Shown here: positions 41,920 to 55,323 of the stretch, piece after piece
Position numbering within the stretch: the first letter of the stretch is position 1
Layout: every line of letters starts with the position of its first letter
NCBI GenBank assembly: GCA_022829145.1
Contig: CM040750.1
Span: 3,973,001-4,037,000, forward strand
Reading direction: 5' to 3'
Source of the DNA: Albula goreensis
Lineage: Eukaryota > Chordata > Actinopteri > Albuliformes > Albulidae
DNA length: 64,000 nucleotides
The notes under the pieces: generated by a model
Database searches by the model: none
What the model saw: the letters and a program-made list of their open reading frames with translations, nothing else
Told to the model about the DNA's origin: nothing
Made by a program: the position numbers and the translations under genes

Positions 41920-44900
41920 CATGTAAGGCACAGGGGCGAATGAAAGTATTTCATGAGCACCTTAGAAACTCACAAGTCCCATATCGCGTTTTCAACAACA
42001 TTTCATTTCATCAGTGAAATGTTTGTCATCGCACAGATTGGGAAGTGTACGATGAAGCAGAAACTGAAAATGTTGACTTTTGTTTAATGCTTTACTTTCT
42101 TAAGTCTTGGCGAGGTACAATCCAGCGTATACTGTCAGAGTAAAGATTCAGTCACTGTGAGAGTTCTTTTCATTGCAGACAGCTGTACTGCTCTCACAAT
42201 GAAGAGAAACATGAACCTTACACTGGCACTGGCCAAGAAGGAAAACTGAAGTGTTGCAAGTCCAGGAATGAGAAATCATTTATACCTGACTTTGTTTGTG
42301 AGCCAAACACAAAACTAAGTTTTCTTAGTCAAACAAGCTTGGAAACTTGGATCTTGCATCCGTATGCACTTTTGCAGTTGTTGGAGTGTACTGACAGTGA
42401 AAACGTTTTCCTTCACTCACTTTAAGTTTTTTGGCTTTCTTCACTCATGTACAGCACAGGAGCGAATGAACGTGTTTCATGCGCACCTTAGAAACTCGCA
42501 AGTGCCATATCGCGTTTAGAACAACATTTCGTTTCATCGGTGTTACGTTTGTCACCGCACAGACTGGAAAGTGTACGATGAAGCAGAAACTGAAAATGTT
42601 GACTTTTGTTGAATGCTTTACAACACGCATGTACTTTCTTAAGTCTTGGCGAGGTGCGATCCAGCGTATACTGTCAGAGTAAAGATTCAGTCACTGTGAG
42701 AGTTCTTTTCATTGCAGAGAGCTGTACTGCTCTCACAATGAAGAGAAACATGAACCTTACACTGGCACTGGCCAAGAATGAAAACTGAAGTGTTGCAAGT
42801 CCAGGAATGAGAAATCATTTATACCCTAGTTTGTTTGTGAGCCAAACACAAAACTAAGTTTTCTTAGTCAAACAAGGTTGGAAACTTGGATCTTGCATCC
42901 GTATGCACTATTGCAGTTGTACTGACAGGAAAAATGTTTTCCTTCACTCACTTAAGTTTTTTGGCTTTCTTAACTCATGTACAGCACAGGAGCGAATGAA
43001 CGTGTTTCATGCGCACCTTAATATCTCGCAAGTGCCATATCGCGTTTAGAACAACATTTCGTTTCATCGGTGTTATGTTTGTCACCGCACAGACTCGAAA
43101 AGGTATGATGAAGCAGAAACTGAACATGTTGACTTTTGTTGAATGCTTTACAACACGCTTGTACTTTCTTAAGTCTTTGCGAGGTGCGATCCAGCGAATA
43201 CTGTCAGAGTAAAGATTCAGTCACTGTGAGAGTTCTTTTCATTGCAGAGAGCTGTACTACTCTCACAACGAAGAGAAACATGAACCTTACACTGGCACTG
43301 ATCAAGAAGGAAAACTGAAGTGTTGCAAGTCCAGGAATGACAAATCATTTATACCTGACTTTGTTTGTGAGCCAAACACAAAACTAAGTTTTCTTAGTCA
43401 AACAAGCTTGGAAACTTGGATCTTGCATACATATGCACTTTTGCAGTTGTTGGAGTGTACTGACAGTGAAAACGTTTTCTTTCACTCACTTAAGTTTTTT
43501 GGCTTTCTTAACTCATGTACAGCACAGGAGCGAATGAACGTGTTTCATGCGCACCTTAGAAACTCGCAAGTGCCATATCGCGTTTAGAAGAACATTTCGT
43601 TTCATCGGTGTTATGTTTGTCACCGCACAGACTGGAAAAGGTACGATGAAGCAGAAACTGAAAATGTTGACTTTTGTTGAATGCTTTACACACGCATGTA
43701 CTTTCTTAAGTCTTTGCGAGGTGCGATCCAGCGTATACTGTCAGAGTAAAAATTCAGTCACTGTGAGAGTTCTTTTCATTGCAGAGAGCTGTACTGCTCT
43801 CACAATGAAGAGAAACATGAACCTTACACTGGCACTGGCCAAGAAGGAAAACTGAAGTGTTGCAAGTCCAGGAATGACAAATCATTTATACCTGACTTTG
43901 TTTGTGAGCCAAACACAAAACTAAGTTTTCTTAGTCAAACAAGCTTGGAAACTTGGATCTTGCATCCATATGCACTTTTGCAGTTGTTGGAGTGTACTGA
44001 CAGTAAAAATGTTTTCCTTCACTCACTTTAAGTTTTTTGGCTTTCTTAACTCATGTACAGCACAGGAGCGAATGAACGTGTTTCATGCGCACCTTAGAAA
44101 CTCGCAAGTGCCATATCGCGTTTAGAACAACATTTCGTTTCATCGGTGTTATGTTTGTCACCGCACAGACTGGAAAAGTGTACGATGAAGCAGAAACTGA
44201 AAATGTTGACTTTTGTTGAATGCTTTACAACACGCATGTACTTTCTTAAGTCTTGGCGAGGTGCGATCCAGCGTATACTGTCAGAGTAAAGATTCAGTCA
44301 CTGTGAGAGTTCTTTTCATTGCAGAGAGCTGTACTGCTCTCACAATGAAGAGAAACATGAACCTTCACTGGCACTGGCCAAGAAGGAAAACTGAAGTGTT
44401 GCAAGTCCAGGAATGAGAAATCATTTATACCTGAGTTTGTTTGTGAGCCAAACACAAAACTAAGTTTTCTTAGTCAAACAAGCTTGGAAACTTGGATCTT
44501 GCATCCATATGCACTTTTGCAGTTGTTGGAGTGTACTGACAGTAAAAACGTTTTCTTTCACTCACTTTAAGTTTTTTGGCTTTCTTAACTCATGTACAGC
44601 ACAGGAGCGAATGAATGTGTTTCATGCGCACCTTAGAAACTCGCAAGTGCCATATCGCGTTTAGAACAACATTTCGTTTCATCGGTGTTATGTTTGTCAC
44701 CGCACAGACTGGAAAAGGTACGATGAAGCAGAAACTGAAAATGTTGACTTTTGTTGAATGCTTTACACACGCATGTACTTTCTTAAGTCTTTGCGAGGTG
44801 CGATCCAGCGTATACTGTCAGAGTAAAGATTCAGTCACTGTGAGAGTTCTTTTCATTGCAGAGAGCTGTACTGCTCTCACAATGAAGAGAAACATGAACC

Positions 44901-45661
44901 TTACACTGGCACTGGCCAAGAAGAAAACTGAAGTGTTGCAAGTCCAGGAATGAGAAATCATTTATACCTGACTTTGTTTGTGAGCCAAACACAAAACTAA
45001 GTTTTCTTAGTCAAACAAGCTTGAAACTTGGATCTTGCATCCATATGCACTTTGCAGTTGTTGGAGTGTACTGACAGTGAAAACGTTTTCTTTCACTCAC
45101 TTTAAGTTTTTGGCTTTCTTAACTCATGTACAGCACAGGAGCGAATGAACGTGTTTCATGCGCACCTTAGAAACTCGCAAGTGCCATATCGCGTTTAGAA
45201 CAACATTTCGTTTCATCGGTGTTATGTTTGTCACCGACAGACTGGAAAAGGTACGATGAAGCAGAAACTGAAAATGTTGACTTTTGTTCAATGCTTTACA
45301 ACACGCATGTACTTTCTTAAGTCTTTGCGAGGTGCGATCCAGCGAATACTGTCAGAGTAAAGATTCAGTCACTGTGAGAGTTCTTTTCATTGCAGAGAGC
45401 TGTACTGCTCTCACAATGAAGAGAAACATGAACCTTACACTGGCACTGGCCAAGAAGGAAAACTGAAGTGTTGCAAGTCCAGGAATGAGAAATCATTTAT
45501 ACCTGAGTTTGATTGTGAGCCAAACACAAAACTAAGTTTTCTTAGTCAAACAAGCTTGAAACTTGGATCTTGCATCCATATGCACTTTTGCAGTTGTTGG
45601 AGTGTACTGACAGTAAAAATGTTTTCCTTCACTCACTTTAGGTTTTTTGGCTTTCTTATCT

Positions 45662-47271
45662 CATGTACAGCACAGGAGCGAATGAACGTGTTTCATGCGC
45701 ACCTTAGAAACTCGCAAATGCCATATCGCGTTTAGAACAACATTTCGTTTCATCGGTGTTATGTTTGTCACCGCACAGACTGGAAAGTGTACGATGAAGC
45801 AGAAACTGAAAATGTTGACTTTTGTTGAATGCTTTACAACACGCATGTACTTTCTTAAGTTTTGCGAGGTGCGATCCAGCGTATACTGTCAGAGTAAAGA
45901 TTCAGTCACTGTGAGAGTTCTTTTCATTGCAGAGAGCTGTACTGCTCTCACAATGAAGAGAAACATGAACCTTCCACTGGCACTGGCCAAGAAGGAAAAC
46001 TGAAGTGTTGCAAGTCCAGGAATGAGAAATCATTTATACCTAGTTTGTTTGTGAGCCAAACACAAAACTAAGTTTTCTTAGTCAAACAAGCTTGGAAACT
46101 TGAATCTTGCATCCAAATGCACTTTTGCAGTTGTTGCAGTGTACTGACAGTAAAAAATGTTTTCCTTCACTCACTTTAAGTTTTTTGGCTTTCTTAACTC
46201 ATGTACAGCACAGGAGCGAATGAATGTGTTTCATGCGCACCTTAGAAACTCGCAAGTGCCATATCGCGTTTAGAACAACATTTCGTTTCATCGGTGTTAT
46301 GTTTGTCACCGCACAGACTGGAGAAGGTACGATGAAGCAGAAACTGAAAATGTTGACTTTTGTTGAATGCTTTACAACACGCATGTACTTTCTTAAGTCT
46401 TTGCGAGGTGCGATCCAGCGAAAACTGTCAGAGTAAAGATTCAGTCACTGTGAGAGTTCTTTTCATTTCAGAGAGGTGTACTGCTCTCACAATGAAGAGA
46501 AACATGAACCTTACACTGGCACTGGCCAAGAATGAAAACTGAAGTGTTGCAAGTCCAGGAATGAGAAATCATTTATACCTGAGTTTGTTTGTGAGCCAAA
46601 CACAAAACTAAGTATTCTTAGTCAAACAAGCTTGGAAACTTGATCTTGCATCCATATGCACTTTTGCAGTTGTTGGAGTGTACTGACAGGAAAATGTTTT
46701 ACTTCAATCACTTAAGTTTTTTGGCTTTCTTAACTCATGTACAGCACAGGAGCGAATGAACGTGTTTCATGCGCACCTTAGAAACTCGCAAGTGCCATAT
46801 CGCGTTTAGAACAACATTTCGTTTCATCGGTGTTCTGTTTGTCACTGACAGACTGGAAAAGGTACGATGAAGCAGAAACTGAAAATGTTGACTTTTGTTG
46901 AATGCTTTACAACACGCATGTACTTTCTTAAGTCTTTGCGAGGTGCGATCCAGCGTACTGTCAGAGTAAAGATTCAGTCACTGTGAGAGTTCTTTTCATT
47001 GCAGAGAGCTGTACTGCTCTCACAATGAAGAGAAACATGAACCTTACACTGGCACTGGCCAAGAAGGAAAACTGAAGTGTTGCAAGTCCAGGAATGACAA
47101 ATCATTTATACCTGACTTTGTTTGTGAGCCAAACACAAAACTAAGTTTTCTTAGTCAAACAAGCTTGGAAACTTGGATCTTGCATCCATATGCACTTTTG
47201 CAGTTGTTGGAGTGTGCTGACAGTGAAAACGTTTTCCTTCACTCACTTTAGGTTTTTTGGCTTTCTTAACT
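45662..47271 (+). repeat. Satellite higher-order unit (early K-E-F trimer)
   Basis: Three consecutive monomers with the diagnostic variants K (AACCTTCCACTGG), E (GAATGAATGTG, CTGGAGAAGG, GCGAAAACTG, CATTTCAGAGAGGTG) and F (GTGTTCTGTTTGTCACTGAC). 1610 bp. The F monomer lacks the AAGTGTCATATCG variant seen in later copies. Confidence 0.7.
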
Positions 47272-50200
47272 CATGTACAGCACAGGAGCGAATGAACGTG
47301 TTTCATGCGCACCTTAGAAACTCGCAAGTGCCATATCGCGTTTAGAACAACATTTCGTTTCATCGGTGTTATGTTTGTCACCGCACAGACTGGAAAGTGT
47401 ACGATGAAGCAGAAACTGAAAATGTTGACTTTTGTTGAATGCTTTACAACACGCATGTACTTTCTTAAGTCTTTGCGAGGTGCGATCCAGCGTATACTGT
47501 CAGAGTAAAGATTCAGTCACTGTGAGAGTTCTTTTCATTGCAGAGAACTGTACTGCTCTCACAATGAAGAGAAACATGAACCTTACACTGGCACTGGCCA
47601 AGAAGGAAAACTGAAGTGTTGCAAGTCCAGGAATGAGAAATCATTTATACCTGAGTTTGATTGTGAGCCAAACACAAAACTAAGTTTTCTTAGTCAAACA
47701 AGCTTGGAAACTTGGATCTTGCATCCATATGCACTTTTGCAGTTGTTGGAGTGTACTGACAGTAAAAATGTTTTCCTTCACTCACTTTAAAGTTTTTTGG
47801 CTTTCTTATCTCATGTACAGCACAGGAGCGAATGAACGTGTTTCATGCGCACCTTAGAAACTCGCAAATGCCATATCGCGTTTAGAACAACATTTCGTTT
47901 CATCGGTGTTATGTTTGTCACCGCACAGACTGGAAAGTGTACGATGAAGCAGAAACTGAAAATGTTGACTTTTGTTGAATGCTTTACAACACGCATGTAC
48001 TTTCTTAAGTCTTTGCGAGGTGTGATCCAGCGTATACTGTCAGAGTAAAGATTCAGTCACTGTGAGAGTTCTTTTCATTGCAGAGAGCTGTACTGCTTTC
48101 ACAATGAAGAGAAACATGAACCTTACACTGGCACTGGCCAAGAAGGAAAACTGAAGTGTTGCAAGTCCAGGAATGAGAAATCATTTATACCTAGTTTGTT
48201 TGTGAGCCAAACACAAAACTAAGTTTTCTTAGTCAAACAAGCTTGGAAACTTGGATCTTGCATCCATATGCACTTTTGCAGTTGTTGGAGTGACTGGAGT
48301 AAAATGTTTTCCTTCACTCACTTTAAGTTTTTGGCTTTCTTAACTCATGTACAGCACAGGAGCGAATGAACGTGTTTCATGCGCACCTTAGAAACTCACG
48401 CAAGTGCCATATCGCGTTTAGAACAACATTTCGTTTCATCGGTGTTATGTTTGTCACCGCACAGACTGGAAAGTGTACGATGAAGCAGAAACTGAAAATG
48501 TTGACTTTTGTTGAATGCTTTACAACACGCATGTACTTTCTTAAGTCTTTGCGAGGTGCGATCCAGCGTATACTGTCAGAGTAAAGATTCAGTCACTGTG
48601 AGAGTTCTTTTCATTGCAGAGAGCTGTACTGCTCTCACAATGAAGAGAAACATGAACCTTACACTGGCACTGGCCAAGAAGGAAAACTGAAGTGTTGCAA
48701 GTCCAGGAATGAGAAATCATTTATACCTGACTTTGTTTGTGAGCCAAACACAAAACTAAGTTTTCTTAGTCAAACAAGCTTGGAAACTTGGATCTTGCAT
48801 CCGTATGCACTTTTGCAGTTGTTGGAGTGTACTGACAGTAAAAATGTTTTCCTTCACTCACTTTAAGTTTTTTGGCTTTCTTAACTCATGTACAGCACAG
48901 GAGCGAATGAACGTGTTTCATGCGCACCTTAGAAACTCGCAAGTGCCATATCGCGTTTAGAACAACATTTCGTTTCATCGGTGTTATGTTTGTCACCGCA
49001 CAGACTGGAAAAGGTACGATGAAGCAGAAACTGAAAATGTTGACTTTTGTTGAATGCTTTACACACGCATGTACTTTCTTAAGTCTTTGCGAGGTGCGAT
49101 CCAGCGTATACTGTCAGAGTAAAGATTCAGTCACTGTGAGAGTTCTTTTCATTGCAGAGAGCTGTACTGCTCTCACAATGAAGAGAAACATGAACCTTAC
49201 ACTGGCACTGGCCAAGAAGGAAAACTGAAGTGTTGCAAGTCCAGGAATGAGAAATCATTTATACCTGAGTTTGTTTGTGAGCCAAACACAAAACTAAGTT
49301 TTCTTAGTCAAACAAGCTTGGAAACTTGGATCTTGCATCCATATGCACTTTTGCAGTTGTTGGAGTGTACTGACAGTGAAAACGTTTTCTTTCACTCACT
49401 TTAAGTTTTTTGGCTTTCTTAACTCATGTACAGCACAGGAGCGAATGAACGTGTTTCATGCGCACCTTAGAAACTCGCAAGTGCCATATCGCGTTTAGAA
49501 CAACATTTCGTTTCATCGGTGTTATGTTTGTCACCGCACAGACTGGAAAAGGTACGATGAAGCAGAAACTGAAAATGTTGACTTTTGTTGAATGCTTTAC
49601 ACACGCATGTACTTTCTTAAGTCTTTGCGAGGTGCGATCCAGCGAAAACTGTCAGAGTAAAGATTCAGTCACTGTGAGAGTTCTTTTCATTTCAGAGAGC
49701 TGTACTGCTCTCACAATGAAGAGAAACATGAACCTTACACTGGCACTGGCCAAGAATGAAAACTGAAGTGTTGCAAGTCCAGGAATGAGAAATCATTTAT
49801 ACCTGAGTTTGATTGTGAGCCAAACACAAAACTAAGTTTTCTTAGTCAAACAAGCTTGGAAACTTGGATCTTGCATCCGTATGCACTTTTGCAGTTGTTG
49901 GAGTGTACTGACAGTAAAAATGTTTTCCTTCAATCACTTAAGTTTTTGGCTTTCTTAACTCATGTACAGCACAGGAGCGAATGAACGTGTTTCATGCGCA
50001 CCTTAGAAACTCGCAAGTGCCATATCGCGTTTAGAACAACATTTCGTTTCATCGGTGTTATGTTTGTCACCGCACAGACTGGAAAAGGTACGATGAAGCA
50101 GAAACTGAAAATGTTGACTTTTGTTCAATGCTTTACAACACGCATGTACTTTCTTAAGTCTTTGCGAGGTGCGATCCAGCGAATACTGTCAGAGTAAAGA

Positions 50201-51576
50201 TTCAGTCACTGTGAGAGTTCTTTTCATTGCAGAGAGCTGTACTGCTCTCACAATGAAGAGAAACATGAACCTTACACTGGCACTGGCCAAGAATGAAAAC
50301 TGAAGTGTTGCAAGTCCAGGAATGAGAAATCATTTATACCTGAGTTTGATTGTGAGCCAAACACAAAACTAAGTTTTCTTAGTCAAACAAGCTTGGAAAC
50401 TTGGATCTTGCATCCGTATGCACTTTTGCAGTTGTTGGAGTGTACTGACAGGATAAAATGTTTTCCTTCACTCACTTTAAGTTTTTGGCTTTCTTAACTC
50501 ATGTACAGCACAGGAGCGAATGAACGTGTTTCATGCGCACCTTAGAAACTCGCAAGTGCCATATCGCGTTTAGAACAACATTTCGTTTCATCGGTGTTAT
50601 GTTTGTCACCGCACAGACTGGAAAAGGTACGATGAAGCAGAAACTGAAAATGTTGACTTTTGTTGAATGCTTTACAACACGCATGTACTTTCTTAAGTCT
50701 TTGCGAGGTGCGATCCAGCGAATACTGTCAGAGTAAAGATTCAGTCACTGTGAGAGTTCTTTTCATTGCAGAGAGCTGTACTGCTCTCACAATGAAGAGA
50801 AACATGAACCTTACACTGGCACTGGCCAAGAAGGAAAACTGAAGTGTTGCAAGTCCAGGAATGACAAATCATTTATACCTGACTTTGTTTGTGAGCCAAA
50901 CACAAAACTAAGTTTTCTTAGTCAAACAAGCTTGGAAACTTGGATCTTGCATCCATATGCACTTTTGCAGTTGTTGGAGTGTGCTGACAGTAAAAATGTT
51001 TTCCTTCACTCACTTTAGGTTTTTGGCTTTCTTATCTCATGTACAGCACAGGAGCGAATGAACGTGTTTCATGCGCACCTTAGAAACTCGCAAGTGCCAT
51101 ATCGCGTTTAGAACAACATTTCGTTTCATCGGTGTTATGTTTGTCACCGCACAGACTGGAAAGTGTACGATGAAGCAGAAACTGAAAATGTTGACTTTTG
51201 TTGAATGCTTTACAACACGCATGTACTTTCTTAAGTCTTTGCGAGGTGCGATCCAGCGTATACTGTCAGAGTAAAGATTCAGTCACTGTGAGAGTTCTTT
51301 TCATTGCAGAGAGCTGTACTGCTCTCACAATGAAGAGAAACATGAACCTTACACTGGCACTGGCCAAGAAGGAAAACTGAAGTGTTGCAAGTCCAGGAAT
51401 GAGAAATCATTTATCCCTGAGTTTGTTTGTGAGCCAAACACAAAACTAAGTTTTCTTAGTCAAACAAGCTTGGAAACTTGAATCTTGCATCCATATGCAC
51501 TTTTGCAGTTGTTGGAGTGTGCTGACAGTAAAAACGTTTTCCTTCACTCACTTTAGGTTTTTTGGCTTTCTTAACT

Positions 51577-53180
51577 CATGTACAGCACAGGAGCGAATGA
51601 ACGTGTTTCATGCGCACCTTAGAAACTCGCAAGTGCCATATCGCGTTTAGAACAACATTTCGTTTCATCGGTGTTATGTTTGTCACCGCACAGACTGGAA
51701 AGGTACGATGAAGCAGAAACTGAAAATGTTGACTTTTGTTGAATGCTTTACAACACGCATGTACTTTCTTAAGTCTTTGCGAGGTGCGATCCAGCGATAC
51801 TGTCAGTAAAGATTCAGTCACTGTGAGAGTTCTTTTCATTGCAGAGAGCTGTACTGCTCTCACAATGAAGAGAAACATGAACCTTCCACTGGCACTGGCC
51901 AAGAAGAAAACTGAAGTGTTGCAAGTCCAGGAATGAGAAATCATTTATACCTAGTTTGTTTGTGAGCCAAACACAAAACTAAGTATTCTTAGTCAAACAA
52001 GCTTGGAAACTTGAATCTTGCATCCATATGCACTTTTGCAGTTGTTGCAGTGTACTGTCAGTAAAAACGTTTTCCTTCACTCACTTTAAGTTTTTTGGCT
52101 TTCTTAACTCATGTACAGCACAGGAGCGAATGAATGTGTTTCATGCGCACCTTAGAAACTCGCAAGTGCCATATCGCGTTTAGAACAACATTTCGTTTCA
52201 TCGGTGTTCTGTTTGTCACCGACACAGACTGGAGAAGGTACGATGAAGCAGAAACTGAAAATGTTGACTTTTGTTGAATGCTTTACACACGCATGTACTT
52301 TCTTAAGTCTTTGCGAGGTGCGATCCAGCGAAAACTGTCAGAGTAAAGATTCAGTCACTGTGAGAGTTCTTTTCATTTCAGAGAGGTGTACTGCTCTCAC
52401 AATGAAGAGAAACATGAACCTTACACTGGCACTGGCCAAGAATGAAAACTGAAGTGTTGCAAGTCCAGGAATGAGAAATCATTTATACCTGAGTTTGTTT
52501 GTGAGCCAAACACAAAACTAAGTATTCTTAGTCAAACAAGCTTGGAAACTTTGATCTTGCATCCGTATGCACTATTGCAGTTGTACTGACAGGAAAAATG
52601 TTTTACTTCAATCACTTAAGTTTTTTGGCTTTCTTAACTCATGTACAGCACAGGAGCGAATGAACGTGTTTCATGCGCACCTTAGAAACTCGCAAGTGTC
52701 ATATCGCGTTTAGAACAACATTTCGTTTCATCGGTGTTCTGTTTGTCACTGACACAGACTGGAAAAGGTACGATGAAGCAGAAACTGAAAATGTTGACTT
52801 TTGTTCAATGCTTTACAACACGCATGTACTTTCTTAAGTCTTTGCGAGGTGCGATCCAGCGAATACTGTCAGAGTAAAGATTCAGTCACTGTGAGAGTTC
52901 TTTTCATTGCAGAGAGCTGTACTGCTCTCACAATGAAGAGAAACATGAACCTTACACTGGCACTGGCCAAGAAGGAAAACTGAAGTGTTGCAAGTCCAGG
53001 AATGAGAAATCATTTATACCTGAGTTTGATTGTGAGCCAAACACAAAACTAAGTTTTCTTAGTCAAACAAGCTTGGAAACTTGGATCTTGCATCCGTATG
53101 CACTTTTGCAGTTGTTGGAGTGTGCTGACAGTAAAAATGTTTTCCTTCACTCACTTTAGGTTTTTTTGGCTTTCTTATCT
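51577..53180 (+). repeat. Satellite higher-order unit (K-E-F trimer)
   Basis: Monomers at 51577 (K-like, AACCTTCCACTGG), 52110 (E, all four markers) and 52640 (F, with AAGTGTCATATCG and TGTTCTGTTTGTCACTGAC). 1604 bp. Confidence 0.8.
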
Positions 53181-54784
53181 CATGTACAGCACAGGAGCGA
53201 ATGAACGTGTTTCATGCGCACCTTAGAAACTCGCAAGTGCCATATCGCGTTTAGAACAAACATTTCGTTTCATCGGTGTTATGTTTGTCACCGCACAGAC
53301 TGGAAAGTGTACGATGAAGCAGAAACTGAAAATGTTGACTTTTGTTGAATGCTTTACAACACGCATGTACTTTCTTAAGTTTTGGCGAGGTGCGATCCAG
53401 CGTATACTGTTAGAGTAAAGATTCAGTCACTGTGAGAGTTCTTTTCATTGCAGAGAGCTGTACTGCTCTCACAATGAAGAGAAACATGAACCTTCCACTG
53501 GCACTGGCCAAGAAGGAAAACTGAAGTGTTGCAAGTCCAGGAATGAGAAATCATTTATCCCTAGTTTGTTTGTGAGCCAAACACAAAACTAAGTATTCTT
53601 AGTCAAACAAGCTTGGAAACTTGAATCTTGCATCCATATGCACTTTTGCAGTTGTTGCAGTGTACTGTCAGTAAAAACGTTTTCCTTCACTCACTTTAAG
53701 TTTTTTGGCTTTCTTAACTCATGTACAGCACAGGAGCGAATGAATGTGTTTCATGCGCACCTTAGAAACTCGCAAGTGCCATATCGCGTTTAGAACAACA
53801 TTTCGTTTCATCGGTGTTATGTTTGTCACCGCACAGACTGGAGAAGGTACGATGAAGCAGAAACTGAAAATGTTGACTTTTGTTGAATGCTTTACACACG
53901 CATGTACTTTCTTAAGTCTTTGCGAGGTGCGATCCAGCGAAACTGTCAGAGTAAAGATTCAGTCACTGTGAGAGTTCTTTTCATTGCAGAGAGTGTACTG
54001 CTCTCACAATGAAGAGAAACATGAACCTTACACTGGCACTGGCCAAGAATGAAAACTGAAGTGTTGCAAGTCCAGGAATGAGAAATCATTTATACCCTAG
54101 TTTGTTTGTGAGCCAAACACAAAACTAAGTATTCTTAGTCAAACAAGCTTGGAAACTTTGATCTTGCATCCGTATGCACTATTGCAGTTGTACTGACAGG
54201 AAAAATGTTTTACTTCAATCACTTAAGTTTTTTGGCTTTCTTAACTCATGTACAGCACAGGAGCGAATGAACGTGTTTCATGCGCACCTTAGAAACTCGC
54301 AAGTGTCATATCGCGTTTAGAACAACATTTCGTTTCATCGGTGTTCTGTTTGTCACTGACCGACTGGAAAAGGTACGATGAAGCAGAAACTGAAAATGTT
54401 GACTTTTGTTCAATGCTTTACAACACGCATGTACTTTCTTAAGTCTTTGCGAGGTGCGATCCAGCGAATACTGTCAGAGTAAAGATTCAGTCACTGTGAG
54501 AGTTCTTTTCATTGCAGAGAGCTGTACTGCTCTCACAATGAAGAGAAACATGAACCTTACACTGGCACTGGCCAAGAAGGAAAACTGAAGTGTTGCAAGT
54601 CCAGGAATGAGAAATCATTTATACCTGACTTTGTTTGTGAGCCAAACACAAAACTAAGTTTTCTTAGTCAAACAAGCTTGGAAACTTGGATCTTGCATCC
54701 GTATGCACTTTTGCAGTTGTTGGAGTGTACTGACAGTAAAAATGTTTTCCTTCACTCACTTTAGGTTTTTTGGCTTTCTTACCT
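53181..54784 (+). repeat. Satellite higher-order unit (K-E-F trimer)
   Basis: Monomers at 53181 (K: TTAAGTTTTGGCGAGG, TACTGTTAGAG, TTTATCCCTAG), 53720 (E, with small deletions at two markers) and 54247 (F). 1604 bp, directly next to the preceding trimer. Confidence 0.8.
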
Positions 54785-55323
54785 CATGTACAGCACAGGA
54801 GCGAATGAACGTGTTTCATGCGCACCTTAGAAACTCGCAAGTGCCATATCGCGTTTAGAACAACATTTCGTTTCATCGGTGTTATGTTTGTCACCGCACA
54901 GACTGGAAAAGTGTACGATGAAGCAGAAACTGAAAATGTTGACTTTTGTTGAATGCTTTACAACACGCATGTACTTTCTTAAGTCTTTGCGAGGTGCGAT
55001 CCAGCGTATACTGTCAGAGTAAAAATTCAGTCACTGTGAGAGTTCTTTTCATTGCAGAGAGCTGTACTGCTCTCACAATGAAGAGAAACATGAACCTTAC
55101 ACTGGCACTGGCCAAGAAGGAAAACTGAAGTGTTGCAAGTCCAGGAATGACAAATCATTTATACCTGACTTTGTTTGTGAGCCAAACACAAAACTAAGTT
55201 TTCTTAGTCAAACAAGCTTGAAACTTGGATCTTGCATCCGTATGCACTTTTGCAGTTGTTGGAGTGTGCTGACAGTAAAAATGTTTTCCTTCACTCACTT
55301 TAGGTTTTTTGGCTTTCTTATCT

